Assembly: GCA_003450815.1 (NCBI GenBank)
Contig: DMES01000080.1
Coordinates: 1-12,627, forward strand
Direction of reading: 5' to 3'
DNA from: Elusimicrobiota bacterium
GTDB taxonomy: Bacteria; Elusimicrobiota; Elusimicrobia; Elusimicrobiales; UBA9959
DNA: 12,627 nucleotides
Position 1 is the first letter of the stretch. Each line of letters opens with the position of its first letter. The notes beneath the pieces are model-generated. The model was not told the DNA's origin, did not search any database, and saw only the letters and a program-made list of their open reading frames with translations. The translations under genes were made by a program, and so were the position numbers. Below, piece after piece: positions 7,200 to 12,627 of this stretch.

Positions 7200-7349
7200 A
7201 TGAAATACGACAAAGGCCCTTTGTCTTTTGAAGAACAAGCCGAGCGCCTTATCTCCCGCGGTCTGATAGCGGATAAAACCCTGCTGGTCAGCCGCCTTAA
7301 AAACGTAAACTACTACAAAAATTTCCCGGTGGAGCATGGGCTTTCCTGA
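7200..7349 (+). pseudogene. Truncated Abi_2 (AbiD/AbiF-like) abortive-infection gene remnant
   Basis: The 49-aa product begins MKYDKGPLSFEEQAERLISR and continues through GLIADK to LKNVNYY. This matches the N-terminus of Abi_2-family proteins (Pfam Abi_2: 'KPPLSFEEQ-LI-RGLII', then 'L-NVNYYR-SGY'). Intact members are ~300 aa, but here the frame leaves the family pattern right after NYY and stops at 7347-7349, only 21 bases before the deacetylase ATG. At least the HEPN-type catalytic part is missing. AAAGG lies 6 nt before ATG 7200; a longer reading from 7101 would translate the structured RNA and is not favoured. The break looks like a deletion that fused the 5' end of an Abi gene to the region before the deacetylase. 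The remnant is presumably non-functional, though the short peptide could still be made. Confidence 0.7.
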
Positions 7350-7367
7350 TAACTGGAAAGAAAGCCC
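7338..7367 (+). promoter_or_regulatory. Hairpin covering the ribosome site of the deacetylase gene
   Basis: CTTTCC (7341-7346) pairs with GGAAAG (7355-7360), the only Shine-Dalgarno-like sequence before ATG 7371. The preceding GGG (7338-7340) can pair with CCC (7365-7367). A competing fold pairs GGGCTTT (7338-7344) with AAAGCCC (7361-7367). The Abi_2 remnant's stop codon lies in the loop, so a ribosome finishing that frame would open the hairpin. This would couple translation of the deacetylase to the remnant. Confidence 0.4.
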
Positions 7368-7370
7368 GCT

Positions 7371-8306
7371 ATGGAACAAATGAAAATTGTTTTTTCAAAA
7401 AAATACACTGTTCGCAACCGCAATCATGTGTTCCGCTCGGATAAGTTTGAAGAAACGCTCAAAACGCTGCTGAGGGAAAAAATAATAAGCCGGAAGGATA
7501 TTGTGGAGGCGCCGGAGCCTTTGCGGGAAGACCTGAGGCTTGTCCACAGCGCGCAGTGGGTGGATAAAAACCTGAGTTGCCGCTTTATAGCTAAAGACTG
7601 CGCGCGCGCCGAGCTTGAGATAACATCCGATGTGGCTCTAGCGCATCTGATGAATGTGGGCGGCACCATAAAGGCGGCGGAAATAGCCCTTTCCGAGGGG
7701 CTTGGCGTTAATTGCGGCGGGGGGGCGCACCACGCGTTCGCGGGGCATGGCGAGGGCTTCTGCCTGCTGAATGATATCGCGGTGGCTATTAAAAAATTGC
7801 TTAAGGCTAAAAAAATACGCCGCGCCATAGTTATAGACCTGGACGCGCATCAGGGTAACGGTACGGCCTCCATCCTTAAAAAGGATAAAAGAGTTTTCAC
7901 TTTTTCAATGCATAACAAGAAAATCTACCCGGAGAAAAAGGAAAAAAGTTCGCTGGATATTGAGCTCCGGCCCGGTACGGGCGATGGCATTTATCTTGGG
8001 CTGTTAAAGAAAAATCTGCCGACCGCGCTTGAAGCGGCCGAGGCCGATCTGGCCGTTTATGTGGCGGGTGCTGATGTTTACAGCGGGGATCTGCTGGGCG
8101 GGCTTAAACTTACCATGGGGGGGATTAAGAAGAGGGATGCCTTTGTTTTTGCCGAATGTTTCCGCCGCAAGCTGCCGGTGGTGGTGGTTTTAAGCGGCGG
8201 CTACGCTAAAAAATTCAAAGAGACGGTCCGCATACACGCCAATACCATAACGGCGGCGCATAGCGAATATGAGGAAAATCACCGGGGTTTAGCTAATTTC
8301 TACTGA
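7371..8306 (+). CDS. Histone-deacetylase-superfamily zinc hydrolase (deacetylase)
   Basis: A 311-aa cytoplasmic protein of the HDAC / AcuC / acetylpolyamine amidohydrolase superfamily, which removes acetyl groups from lysines or small amines with a catalytic zinc. The whole active site is visible: H120-H121 in CGGGAHHA, the GEGFCLLNDIAVA segment, D158 and H160 in DLDAHQGNGT (zinc ligands), D235 in VAGADVYSGD (third ligand) and Y278 in LSGGYA. It is shorter than AcuC-type enzymes (~380 aa), as in compact bacterial members. The protein substrate cannot be told from sequence. ATG 7371 has GGAAAG ~10 nt upstream; an ATG at 7380 is the alternative. It sits downstream of the Abi_2 remnant and ends 19 bp before a strong terminator hairpin. 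A link to defence is not supported beyond position. Confidence 0.92.
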   Translation: MEQMKIVFSKKYTVRNRNHVFRSDKFEETLKTLLREKIISRKDIVEAPEPLREDLRLVHSAQWVDKNLSCRFIAKDCARAELEITSDVALAHLMNVGGTIKAAEIALSEGLGVNCGGGAHHAFAGHGEGFCLLNDIAVAIKKLLKAKKIRRAIVIDLDAHQGNGTASILKKDKRVFTFSMHNKKIYPEKKEKSSLDIELRPGTGDGIYLGLLKKNLPTALEAAEADLAVYVAGADVYSGDLLGGLKLTMGGIKKRDAFVFAECFRRKLPVVVVLSGGYAKKFKETVRIHANTITAAHSEYEENHRGLANFY

Positions 8307-8325
8307 TATTTAAGAGCGGTAAATT

Positions 8326-8361
8326 AAAAAACAGCCGGCTTTTTTAAGCCGGCTGTTTTTT
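8326..8361. terminator. Bidirectional Rho-independent terminator
   Basis: A 16-bp perfect stem (arms 8326-8341 and 8346-8361) with loop TTTT has a GC core CAGCCGGC. It starts with an A-run and ends with a T-run, so it ends transcripts of the deacetylase on the plus strand and of the secreted-protein gene on the minus strand, which converge here. Confidence 0.92.
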
Positions 8362-8380
8362 ATGGACGCTATGCGCTGGA

Positions 8381-9118
8381 TCAATACCAGGTCATTTTGA
8401 GCGGGAAGTTATGGGAATTACCCTGTGTGGTTGACAGCCACTGGCCGTCCACTACCACCGATATTTCCTGTCTGAAGTTATAGCCGTAACCTATATGGCT
8501 TTCGGAAAGGACAACCTTCTGGGCCTGGCCGGTATACCTGGTCCCGCCGGTGTAGGTGAGGTCTATCTGCTGAGTTTCCTGGATCTGGCCTGAAGGCATG
8601 CCCTGGTTGTCGTAATAATTCATTAAGACCACGCGGATCTTATTGCGGCTACCGAAAGCTTTATTGGTGACATTAAACCATACAGGTGCGGCGGTTATAG
8701 AGCCTCCAAGGCCCATTATTGAATAATCCACAGCTATAACCGTGCCGTCAGCGGCATAGATCCTCGCATGTTTCCAGTCCTGGTCCGCGCGGGAGACTTC
8801 CCGTGACGGCGGCAGCCAGGCAGGCATGGGGCGCAGTATATGGGTGGCACAAACGCCGCCGGGCTGTCTGGCCGGTTCACTAATGGAAACTCCGCTTTCA
8901 CACTTGAATAGGCATTCGTTGCCGATAAGTTTGGTAAAAACGCACATATCCATTGTTACTGGATGGGGCTGGGGGAAGTGGTTTTGGGAATTTTCGATCT
9001 GGTTTAGTATTGTTCCCGCGTCTATCGGCGGCAACTGGGGAGCTTTTGTTTCCGCTGTGCCCGCGAACAAGGGCGCGGCGGCAAAACAGACCGCTAAGAA
9101 TAGTGAGACCTTTTTCAT
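8381..9118 (-). CDS. Secreted protein of unknown function with four mature cysteines (245 aa)
   Basis: I do not recognise the family. The N-terminus MKKVSLFLAVCFAAAPLFAG is a clear Sec signal peptide with likely cleavage after ALFA-type 'LFA' (~19/20). The cysteine at 11 lies inside the hydrophobic core and there is no lipobox, so it is not a lipoprotein. The mature protein has four cysteines (59, 69, 73, 90) within a 32-residue stretch, which suggests two disulfides. After a Pro-rich joint the C-terminal ~130 residues look like a beta-sandwich (IYAADGTVIAVDYSIMGLGG, NKIRVVLMNYYDNQG, ISVVVDGQWL), perhaps a binding domain. GGAGG 5 nt upstream fixes the start at 9118. It converges on the deacetylase and has a separate promoter, so it is a single-gene unit. 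Confidence 0.8.
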   Translation of the reverse strand: MKKVSLFLAVCFAAAPLFAGTAETKAPQLPPIDAGTILNQIENSQNHFPQPHPVTMDMCVFTKLIGNECLFKCESGVSISEPARQPGGVCATHILRPMPAWLPPSREVSRADQDWKHARIYAADGTVIAVDYSIMGLGGSITAAPVWFNVTNKAFGSRNKIRVVLMNYYDNQGMPSGQIQETQQIDLTYTGGTRYTGQAQKVVLSESHIGYGYNFRQEISVVVDGQWLSTTQGNSHNFPLKMTWY

Positions 9119-9123
9119 TGAAA

Positions 9124-9128
9124 CCTCC
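9124..9128 (-). promoter_or_regulatory. Shine-Dalgarno site deciding the start of the minus-strand secreted protein
   Basis: CCTCC on the plus strand reads GGAGG on the minus strand, 5 nt before ATG 9118. An in-frame TTG at 9130 overlaps this site and would add four residues ahead of a normal signal peptide, so it is rejected. Confidence 0.8.
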
Positions 9129-9145
9129 AAACATTTAATTTATTG

Positions 9146-9151
9146 ATTATA
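9146..9151 (-). promoter_or_regulatory. -10 box for the minus-strand secreted-protein gene
   Basis: The minus strand reads TATAAT here, perfect to consensus, 27 bp before the start codon. No convincing -35 lies 16-18 bp upstream; CTGACA (9176-9181, minus) is a good hexamer but 24 bp away. Confidence 0.5.
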
Positions 9152-9343
9152 TTCTAACAGTAAATCAGGTTTGCTTGTCAGAGGCCAAGGGCCCGCAACC
9201 TTGCAGGTAAATGGCCGCTTCTTTGAAGGCAATTTTGCTGTGCTATATAGGTCCTTCAGTCCGGTTTCCGGTCCGCCATAAAATATTAAAACGGCGGAGT
9301 AATCGTTTTCGGGGCTTTCTCCCTATGGGCTATTGACATGTCT

Positions 9344-9415
9344 ATGGGCCTTTGGGCCCAAAAAGCAATGGGTCCATCGGTCCACAGAAACATAGGCCTT
9401 TTGGCCTTGATTACA
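9344..9415 (+). repeat. Three degenerate 24-bp tandem units, each a small GGNCC hairpin
   Basis: Units start at exactly 9344, 9368 and 9392, reading ATGGGCC-TTT-GGGCCC, ATGGGTCC-ATC-GGTCC and ATAGGCC-TTTT-GGCC, each followed by an A-rich tail. Unit 1 shares 16 of 24 positions with unit 3 and 14 of 24 with unit 2 by direct count. Each unit can fold on itself: 9345-9350 with 9355-9360, GGTCC with GGTCC over a T-T mismatch, and 9394-9398 with 9403-9407. A further CTATGGGC occurs upstream at 9323, out of phase. Function unknown. Confidence 0.5.
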
Positions 9416-9420
9416 ATCAA
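9407..9420. promoter_or_regulatory. Interrupted dyad, operator candidate before the first C11 peptidase
   Basis: TTGATT-AC-AATCAA is a perfect 6+6 inverted repeat with a 2-bp centre. It overlaps the weak promoter candidate (TTGGCC/TATCTT) and touches TAATAT at 9421. Confidence 0.35.
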
Positions 9421-9503
9421 TAATATCTTAAACTGTTAGGGTAAGCTTTCAAGCGCTTCCCAGCTTCAGGGCTTCAACACTAAAAAATGTACGGGAGGTA
9501 GTA

Positions 9504-10778
9504 ATGTTCAGGAAATCAGCCGCAGTATTCGCGATAGTAGCCGCTGTTTCAACCCTGGTGTCGGCCGAAATAAATTTCGACACCCCCAAAAATGGCAGTC
9601 TTAAACAGGAAATAGCCAGTCTTGAACTGAGCGTTCCTGTGGCCGCCCCGGTTGAGCTAAAAGCGCAGTCCGGCAAAGTAGATAAGGAATGGACCATAAT
9701 GGTCTTTATCAACGCCAAGAACAACCTTGAAAGGTACGGGTTGCTGGACATGAACGAGATGGAAAAAGTAGGCTCCACCGACAAAGTCAATGTTGTGGTG
9801 GAGTTGGGCCGTATGAACGGTTACGATTCTTCCGACGGTAACTGGATAGGGACCCGCCGCTATCTGGTCAAGAAAGATGCCGATGCCGCGAAAGTAACCT
9901 CCCCGGTGCTGAAAGACCTGGGTAAAGTGGACATGGGCGATTATAATAGCGTTATAGATTTCGGCAAATGGGCCAAGACCACCTATCCCGCCAAAAAATA
10001 TATGATGATAATCTGGAACCATGGTTCCGGCTGGGATAAGAGCGTTCGCGCCGGAATGAATAAGGGTATTTCCTACGATGATGAAACCGGCCATAACATT
10101 AATACTCCCCAGATGGGAACGCTGCTTAAAGCGATAGGCGGAGTGGATGTTTACGGTTCCGATGCCTGCCTTATGCAGATGCCCGAAGTCATATATGAAA
10201 TAAAGGATTCAGTCCCTTATGTGGTAGGTTCCGAGGAAACCGAGCCCGGCGATGGTTATACCTATAACGATCTGCTCGGCCCGCTGGTAGCTAAACCCAC
10301 CATGGGCGCAGAAGAGTTGGGCAAGCTTGCCGTGGATGCCTATTCAAATCACTACGACGCGCTGAAACAGGGCTATACACAGAGCCTGGTGAAAACCGCA
10401 GCCCTGCCGCAATTCCTTACCCTGACCAACGACTTCGCCGCCGCGATGATTGCCGCAAATGAAAAAACTCTGGTGACGCAGGCTATTTCCGGTGCGCAGA
10501 GCTATGCCGTATCCGACAACCACGATATGGCGCATTTTGCGCAGCTTATTGGCGCCAGCACCAAAAATGCCGCAGTGAAAGCAAAGGCTGCCGCATTCAA
10601 GGATTACATATCCAAGACACTGGTGGTGCATAACCGCGTTTTAGCCTCCAGCTACGCTGACTCTTACGGTCTGGCCGCCTATATGCCCGGCTACGGCTTC
10701 AACAGTGATTACAATGAACTGGCCTGGGCAAAAGTCTCGCAGTGGGATGAGTTCATTCACTGGTACCAGAAGAAATAA
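9504..10778 (+). CDS. Secreted C11-family (clostripain-like) cysteine peptidase, paralogue 1
   Basis: A 424-aa secreted protease. Residues 1-21 (MFRKSAAVFAIVAAVSTLVSA) form a signal peptide with SA-E cleavage; a ~45-residue spacer follows, and the peptidase domain begins at EWTIMVFINAKNNLE. The catalytic dyad is H173 in IIWNHGSGW and C222 in VYGSDACLMQM, with D220 two residues before the Cys as in PmC11. K187 precedes GISYDD, 14 residues after the catalytic His; PmC11 activates itself by cutting after a lysine at that distance (H133/K147), so self-processing into two chains is likely. The family cleaves after Lys or Arg. There is no C-terminal sorting domain or membrane anchor, so the product should be periplasmic or released. 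GGGAGG is 5 nt before the ATG. A terminator separates it from its downstream paralogue. Confidence 0.92.
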   Translation: MFRKSAAVFAIVAAVSTLVSAEINFDTPKNGSLKQEIASLELSVPVAAPVELKAQSGKVDKEWTIMVFINAKNNLERYGLLDMNEMEKVGSTDKVNVVVELGRMNGYDSSDGNWIGTRRYLVKKDADAAKVTSPVLKDLGKVDMGDYNSVIDFGKWAKTTYPAKKYMMIIWNHGSGWDKSVRAGMNKGISYDDETGHNINTPQMGTLLKAIGGVDVYGSDACLMQMPEVIYEIKDSVPYVVGSEETEPGDGYTYNDLLGPLVAKPTMGAEELGKLAVDAYSNHYDALKQGYTQSLVKTAALPQFLTLTNDFAAAMIAANEKTLVTQAISGAQSYAVSDNHDMAHFAQLIGASTKNAAVKAKAAAFKDYISKTLVVHNRVLASSYADSYGLAAYMPGYGFNSDYNELAWAKVSQWDEFIHWYQKK

Positions 10779-10798
10779 TAAGGTCCAATAAATATTCA

Positions 10799-10833
10799 GA
10801 AGGGCCGGCTTAACCGCCGGCCTTTCTTTTTTT
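10799..10833 (+). terminator. Rho-independent terminator of C11 paralogue 1
   Basis: An ~11-bp stem (arms 10799-10809 and 10816-10826, core GGCCGGC/GCCGGCC with one G-T pair) with loop TTAACC is followed by seven T (10827-10833). It sits 20 nt after the stop codon. Confidence 0.92.
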
Positions 10834-10854
10834 GTGCGCTCGGAACGCGCGCAC
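10834..10854. other. GC-rich hairpin directly after the terminator
   Basis: GTGCGC (10834-10839) pairs with GCGCAC (10849-10854) around a 9-nt loop, starting on the base after the terminator T-run. It has no T-tract on either side. Role unknown. Confidence 0.35.
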
Positions 10855-10904
10855 GTTCGGTGATTAAGTTGCATGCTGGGGTGGAGCTTACGTATGGGCC
10901 TTAC

Positions 10905-10922
10905 GGGCCGGGCCGGGCTGGG
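10905..10922 (+). other. Canonical G-quadruplex motif
   Basis: GGGCCGGGCCGGGCTGGG is four G3 runs separated by exactly 2-nt loops on the plus strand; a fifth GGG lies at 10896-10898. It sits ~40 bp upstream of the -10 candidate of the second C11 peptidase gene. The CC spacers could instead pair with G-runs as a hairpin. Confidence 0.6.
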
Positions 10923-10960
10923 TCTTTTGCCTCTTGTGGCTTTTTGCGTGTGTGGTAGAC

Positions 10961-10966
10961 TATAAC
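10961..10966 (+). promoter_or_regulatory. Weak -10 candidate for C11 paralogue 2
   Basis: TATAAC matches 5 of 6 consensus bases. No fair -35 lies 16-18 bp upstream; TTGTGG (10934-10939) is 21 bp away. If used, the mRNA leader is ~155 nt and includes the heptamer array. Confidence 0.3.
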
Positions 10967-10975
10967 GGCAGGCAT

Positions 10976-11101
10976 AGTTGAGAGAGTTAAGGAGTTGGAG
11001 GGTTTTGGATTTATGAGTTGTGGCATCGATGCGGTTTCAGAAACTTTCCGCTTGAAACTCGTAACTCATAACTCATAACTCGTAACTCGTAACTCTCAAC
11101 T
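10976..11101. repeat. Inverted repeat enclosing the heptamer region
   Basis: AGTTGAGAG (10976-10984) is the perfect reverse complement of CTCTCAACT (11093-11101). With a 2-nt bulge the pairing extends to 12 bp (AGTTGAG and AGTTA with TAACT and CTCAACT). It brackets ~108 nt that may form a long stem in the mRNA leader of paralogue 2. Confidence 0.5.
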
Positions 11102-11102
11102 C
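11054..11102 (+). repeat. Heptamer minisatellite (7 units, consensus RTAACTC)
   Basis: Seven contiguous 7-bp units read GAAACTC, GTAACTC, ATAACTC, ATAACTC, GTAACTC, GTAACTC, TCAACTC; the middle five differ only at the first base (A or G). The array ends 26 bp before the start codon of C11 paralogue 2 and 16 bp before its Shine-Dalgarno sequence. Copy number could vary by slippage. Confidence 0.85.
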
Positions 11103-11128
11103 TAGAACTATTTGATTCGGGAGGAAAA

Positions 11129-12454
11129 ATGTTTAAAAAATTCGCCTTATCCGCTGTAACACTGTCCATGCTGGGCACGCTCGCTTCAGCGGAGATAGCG
11201 TTTGACGGCGGCAAACAGATCAACCTCAAAGAGGAGCTTGGCGCTGCTGAAGTGCCTGCCGCCTCTCCGGCCGCACAGGACAAAGGCTTCATTATGGACT
11301 GGCTGTTCGGTAAACCCGCGCAGAAGGTCATGCCTGAGTGGACCATAATGGTTTTCATGAACGGCAAGAACAATCTGGAGCCGTTCGCCATTAAGGACCT
11401 GAACGAAATGGAAGTAGTAGGCTCCTCCGCCAGGCTTAACATAGTGGTGGAAACCGGCCGTATAGAAGGCTATGACACTTCCAATGGCGACTGGATGGGA
11501 ACCAGGAGGTTCCTTATAAAGAAAGACACAGATACCCTAAAAGTAAACTCGCCCGTGGTGCAGGATATGGGCAAGGTAGACATGGGTGATTATAAGAGCG
11601 TTATAGATTTCGGCAAATGGGCCAAACAAAAATATCCGGCAAAAAAATACATGCTTATAGTGTGGAATCACGGTTCCGGCTGGGAGAAAGGTGTTAAGCC
11701 TGTTTTAAAAGGGATTTCCTACGATGAGGAGACTAACAACCATATCAACACCCCTCAACTGGGCCAGGTACTCAAAGCTATCGGAGGCGTGGATGTGTAC
11801 GGCTCCGACGCCTGCCTCATGCAGATGGCTGAGGTGGTCTATGAGCTGAAAGACAATGTTAAATACATAGTCGGTTCCGAGGAAGTGGAGCCCGGAGACG
11901 GCTACACCTACAACACCTTTCTCGCGCCGCTTGCGGCCAAACCCGCTATGACCCCGGAGGAGCTGGCGAAAACCGCCGTTGACGCTTATTCCGATCACTA
12001 CAAGGACCAAAAAACCGGTTCCACACAGAGTTTCATCAAAGCGGCCTCCATACCGATGCTGCTTACCCTGACCAATGACTTTTCTTACGCCGTTACACAG
12101 GCCGGAGAAAAAACCCTGGCCAAGAGCGCCCGTGATTCGGCCTTAGGATTCTCCATTTCGGAGAATAAGGACCTTTATGATTTCGTCAGCCGTGTAGTGG
12201 CCGGAACCAAAAAACCCGCCGTGGCTGAAAAAGGCAAAGCTCTTATGTCCTTTATCACGGGCGGGCTGGTAGTGTATAACAGAACGAATAATTCTCCTGG
12301 CAGCCCCTGGGGCGGGCCAGCGGTGGATTACAGCCCGGCGAAAGGCGTAGCCATATATATGCCTTACTCAGTTCTTGGCGACGGTTACGCCGATCTACAG
12401 TGGGCGAAGTATTCCAACTGGGATGAGTTTGTGAACTGGATGAATAAACCCTAA
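11129..12454 (+). CDS. Secreted C11-family (clostripain-like) cysteine peptidase, paralogue 2
   Basis: A 441-aa homologue of the preceding gene, alignable along nearly its whole length. Residues 1-21 (MFKKFALSAVTLSMLGTLASA) are a signal peptide with SA-E cleavage. The pro-spacer is a little longer and carries an extra hydrophobic patch, FIMDWLFGKPAQ. The domain starts at EWTIMVFMNGKNNLE. The dyad is H181 in IVWNHGSGW and C229 in VYGSDACLMQM, with D227 before it; K194 precedes GISYDEE 13 residues after His, a candidate self-cleavage point. Near the C-terminus there is an insertion absent from paralogue 1 (NNSPGSPWGGPAVDYSPAKG), Pro/Gly-rich and probably a surface loop. It has its own leader, so the pair arose by tandem duplication but is probably transcribed separately. 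No clear terminator with a T-run follows in the window. Confidence 0.92.
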   Translation: MFKKFALSAVTLSMLGTLASAEIAFDGGKQINLKEELGAAEVPAASPAAQDKGFIMDWLFGKPAQKVMPEWTIMVFMNGKNNLEPFAIKDLNEMEVVGSSARLNIVVETGRIEGYDTSNGDWMGTRRFLIKKDTDTLKVNSPVVQDMGKVDMGDYKSVIDFGKWAKQKYPAKKYMLIVWNHGSGWEKGVKPVLKGISYDEETNNHINTPQLGQVLKAIGGVDVYGSDACLMQMAEVVYELKDNVKYIVGSEEVEPGDGYTYNTFLAPLAAKPAMTPEELAKTAVDAYSDHYKDQKTGSTQSFIKAASIPMLLTLTNDFSYAVTQAGEKTLAKSARDSALGFSISENKDLYDFVSRVVAGTKKPAVAEKGKALMSFITGGLVVYNRTNNSPGSPWGGPAVDYSPAKGVAIYMPYSVLGDGYADLQWAKYSNWDEFVNWMNKP

Positions 12455-12463
12455 CCTGAAAAA

Positions 12464-12535
12464 CTCGGTTGCTTCGTCACACCGGCGGAACACTTGATTC
12501 CGGTTTACTCAGACGTTTATTGCGTTGCAACTGAG
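12464..12535. repeat. Inverted repeat downstream of C11 paralogue 2
   Basis: CTCGGTTGC (12464-12472) pairs with GCAACTGAG (12527-12535), 9 bp with one G-T. The 54-nt interior has its own CGGAA/TTCCG hairpin with a 7-nt loop (12486-12502). No T-run follows, so it is a poor intrinsic terminator. Confidence 0.4.
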
Positions 12536-12555
12536 GAATTCATCTATGAAAAGGG

Positions 12556-12607
12556 AAGTCAAGAGGGTGCACACCCCCTGGCGGCATTTTTGTGCAGCCT
12601 CTGACTT
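12556..12607. repeat. Imperfect long hairpin at the window end
   Basis: AAGTC, AGAGG and TGCACA (12556-12573) pair with TGTGCA, CCTCT and GACTT (12591-12607): 16 bp interrupted by one bulged A and one G-G mismatch, loop 17 nt. The outer sequence (GGAAG and CTTCC) continues the symmetry loosely. It might be a REP-like repeat, a weak terminator, or part of a leader for a gene beyond the window. Confidence 0.45.
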
Positions 12608-12627
12608 GCTTCCTTCCACCCGCACCG

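Larger units (their letters stand above)
9152..9503. other. Long gene-free leader/intergenic region before the first C11 peptidase
   Basis: About 350 nt with no credible ORF. It contains a TCCGCC/GGCGGA hairpin with an AT loop (9272-9298), three hairpin-forming 24-bp units (9344-9415), an interrupted dyad (9407-9420), and the peptidase Shine-Dalgarno GGGAGG (9493-9498). TTGACA at 9333-9338 is a perfect -35 hexamer but has no -10 at proper spacing. TTGGCC (9401) with TATCTT (9424) is a weak alternative promoter. Confidence 0.5.
10855..11128. other. Gene-free leader/intergenic region before the second C11 peptidase
   Basis: No credible ORF. It contains ATGGGCC-TTAC-GGGCC (10894-10909), resembling the units before paralogue 1, a G-quadruplex motif, a -10 candidate, an inverted repeat with a heptamer array, and GGGAGG at 11119-11124, 4 nt before the ATG. 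Confidence 0.5.

Noticed and set aside
9344..9420. c-di-GMP (GEMM) or other known riboswitch upstream of the first C11 gene
   Set aside because: The conserved GCAAAGCC-type core and tetraloop-receptor features are absent; the 24-bp periodic units explain the pattern better.
9657..10094. 145-codon open frame on the minus strand inside the first C11 gene
   Set aside because: It is antisense to catalytic-domain coding sequence; His-rich content comes from reverse reading of the Asn/Met-rich frame.
10934..10950. Sigma-54 promoter (TGGC...TTGC) before the second C11 gene
   Set aside because: The GG and GC elements are about 3 bp too close for sigma-54 recognition.
11054..11102. CRISPR array
   Set aside because: The units are 7 bp and contiguous without spacers, and no cas genes are present.
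11011..11442. 143-codon open frame on the minus strand with repeated SYELRVM-like residues
   Set aside because: The repeats are just the heptamer array read in reverse and the rest is antisense to the second C11 gene.
12481..12510. tRNA-like anticodon arm (5-bp stem, 7-nt loop) after the second C11 gene
   Set aside because: The loop lacks the conserved T33 and no acceptor, D or T arms surround it.

Overview
The window reads as chromosome of a diderm bacterium. The signs are an outer-membrane PorV/PorQ-type barrel, apolipoprotein N-acyltransferase and several Sec-exported proteins. The combination of a surface protein ending in a T9SS/FlgD-like beta domain, a PorV-family barrel and tandem secreted clostripain-like peptidases is what I would expect from an Elusimicrobiota-like or FCB-type lineage. 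That placement is an inference, and no rRNA or marker gene is present to confirm it.

Layout: (a) 1-1475 holds the 3' end of a large surface protein overlapping the leader of a PorV/PorQ-family barrel gene. (b) 1536-3095 is lnt, followed directly by a 73-bp element with 14-bp perfect inverted ends. (c) 3211-7370 is an accessory or defence-type segment. It holds a small unassigned ORF with its own promoter, an intact 941-aa MmeI-like (type IIL) restriction-modification enzyme, a tightly coupled AT-rich gene for a one-TM protein of unknown function, a 16-bp palindrome, a short structured-RNA candidate and a truncated Abi_2 (AbiD/AbiF-like) remnant. (d) 7371-8306 is a histone-deacetylase-family zinc hydrolase that ends at a strong bidirectional terminator, facing a convergent gene for an unassigned secreted four-cysteine protein (8381-9118, minus strand). 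(e) 9152-12627 holds two tandem secreted C11 (clostripain-like) cysteine peptidase paralogues, each behind a long leader of about 350-385 nt rich in secondary structure: 24-bp phased hairpin units before the first, and a G-quadruplex motif plus heptamer repeats before the second.

How the parts may work together: a PorV-type barrel beside a protein with a C-terminal sorting-like domain suggests a secretion or attachment pair. Lnt matures lipoproteins for the same envelope. The MmeI-like enzyme methylates and cuts DNA as a single chain and is probably co-transcribed with the 202-aa membrane-anchored protein. The Abi_2 fragment implies that this was a larger defence locus that has decayed. The two clostripain paralogues have intact His/Cys dyads and a lysine placed like the known activation site of the family, so both look active and self-processing. 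The most promising places for something undescribed are the structured RNA plus Abi_2 remnant, the MmeI-like/TM-protein pair, and the unusual leaders of the two peptidase genes.
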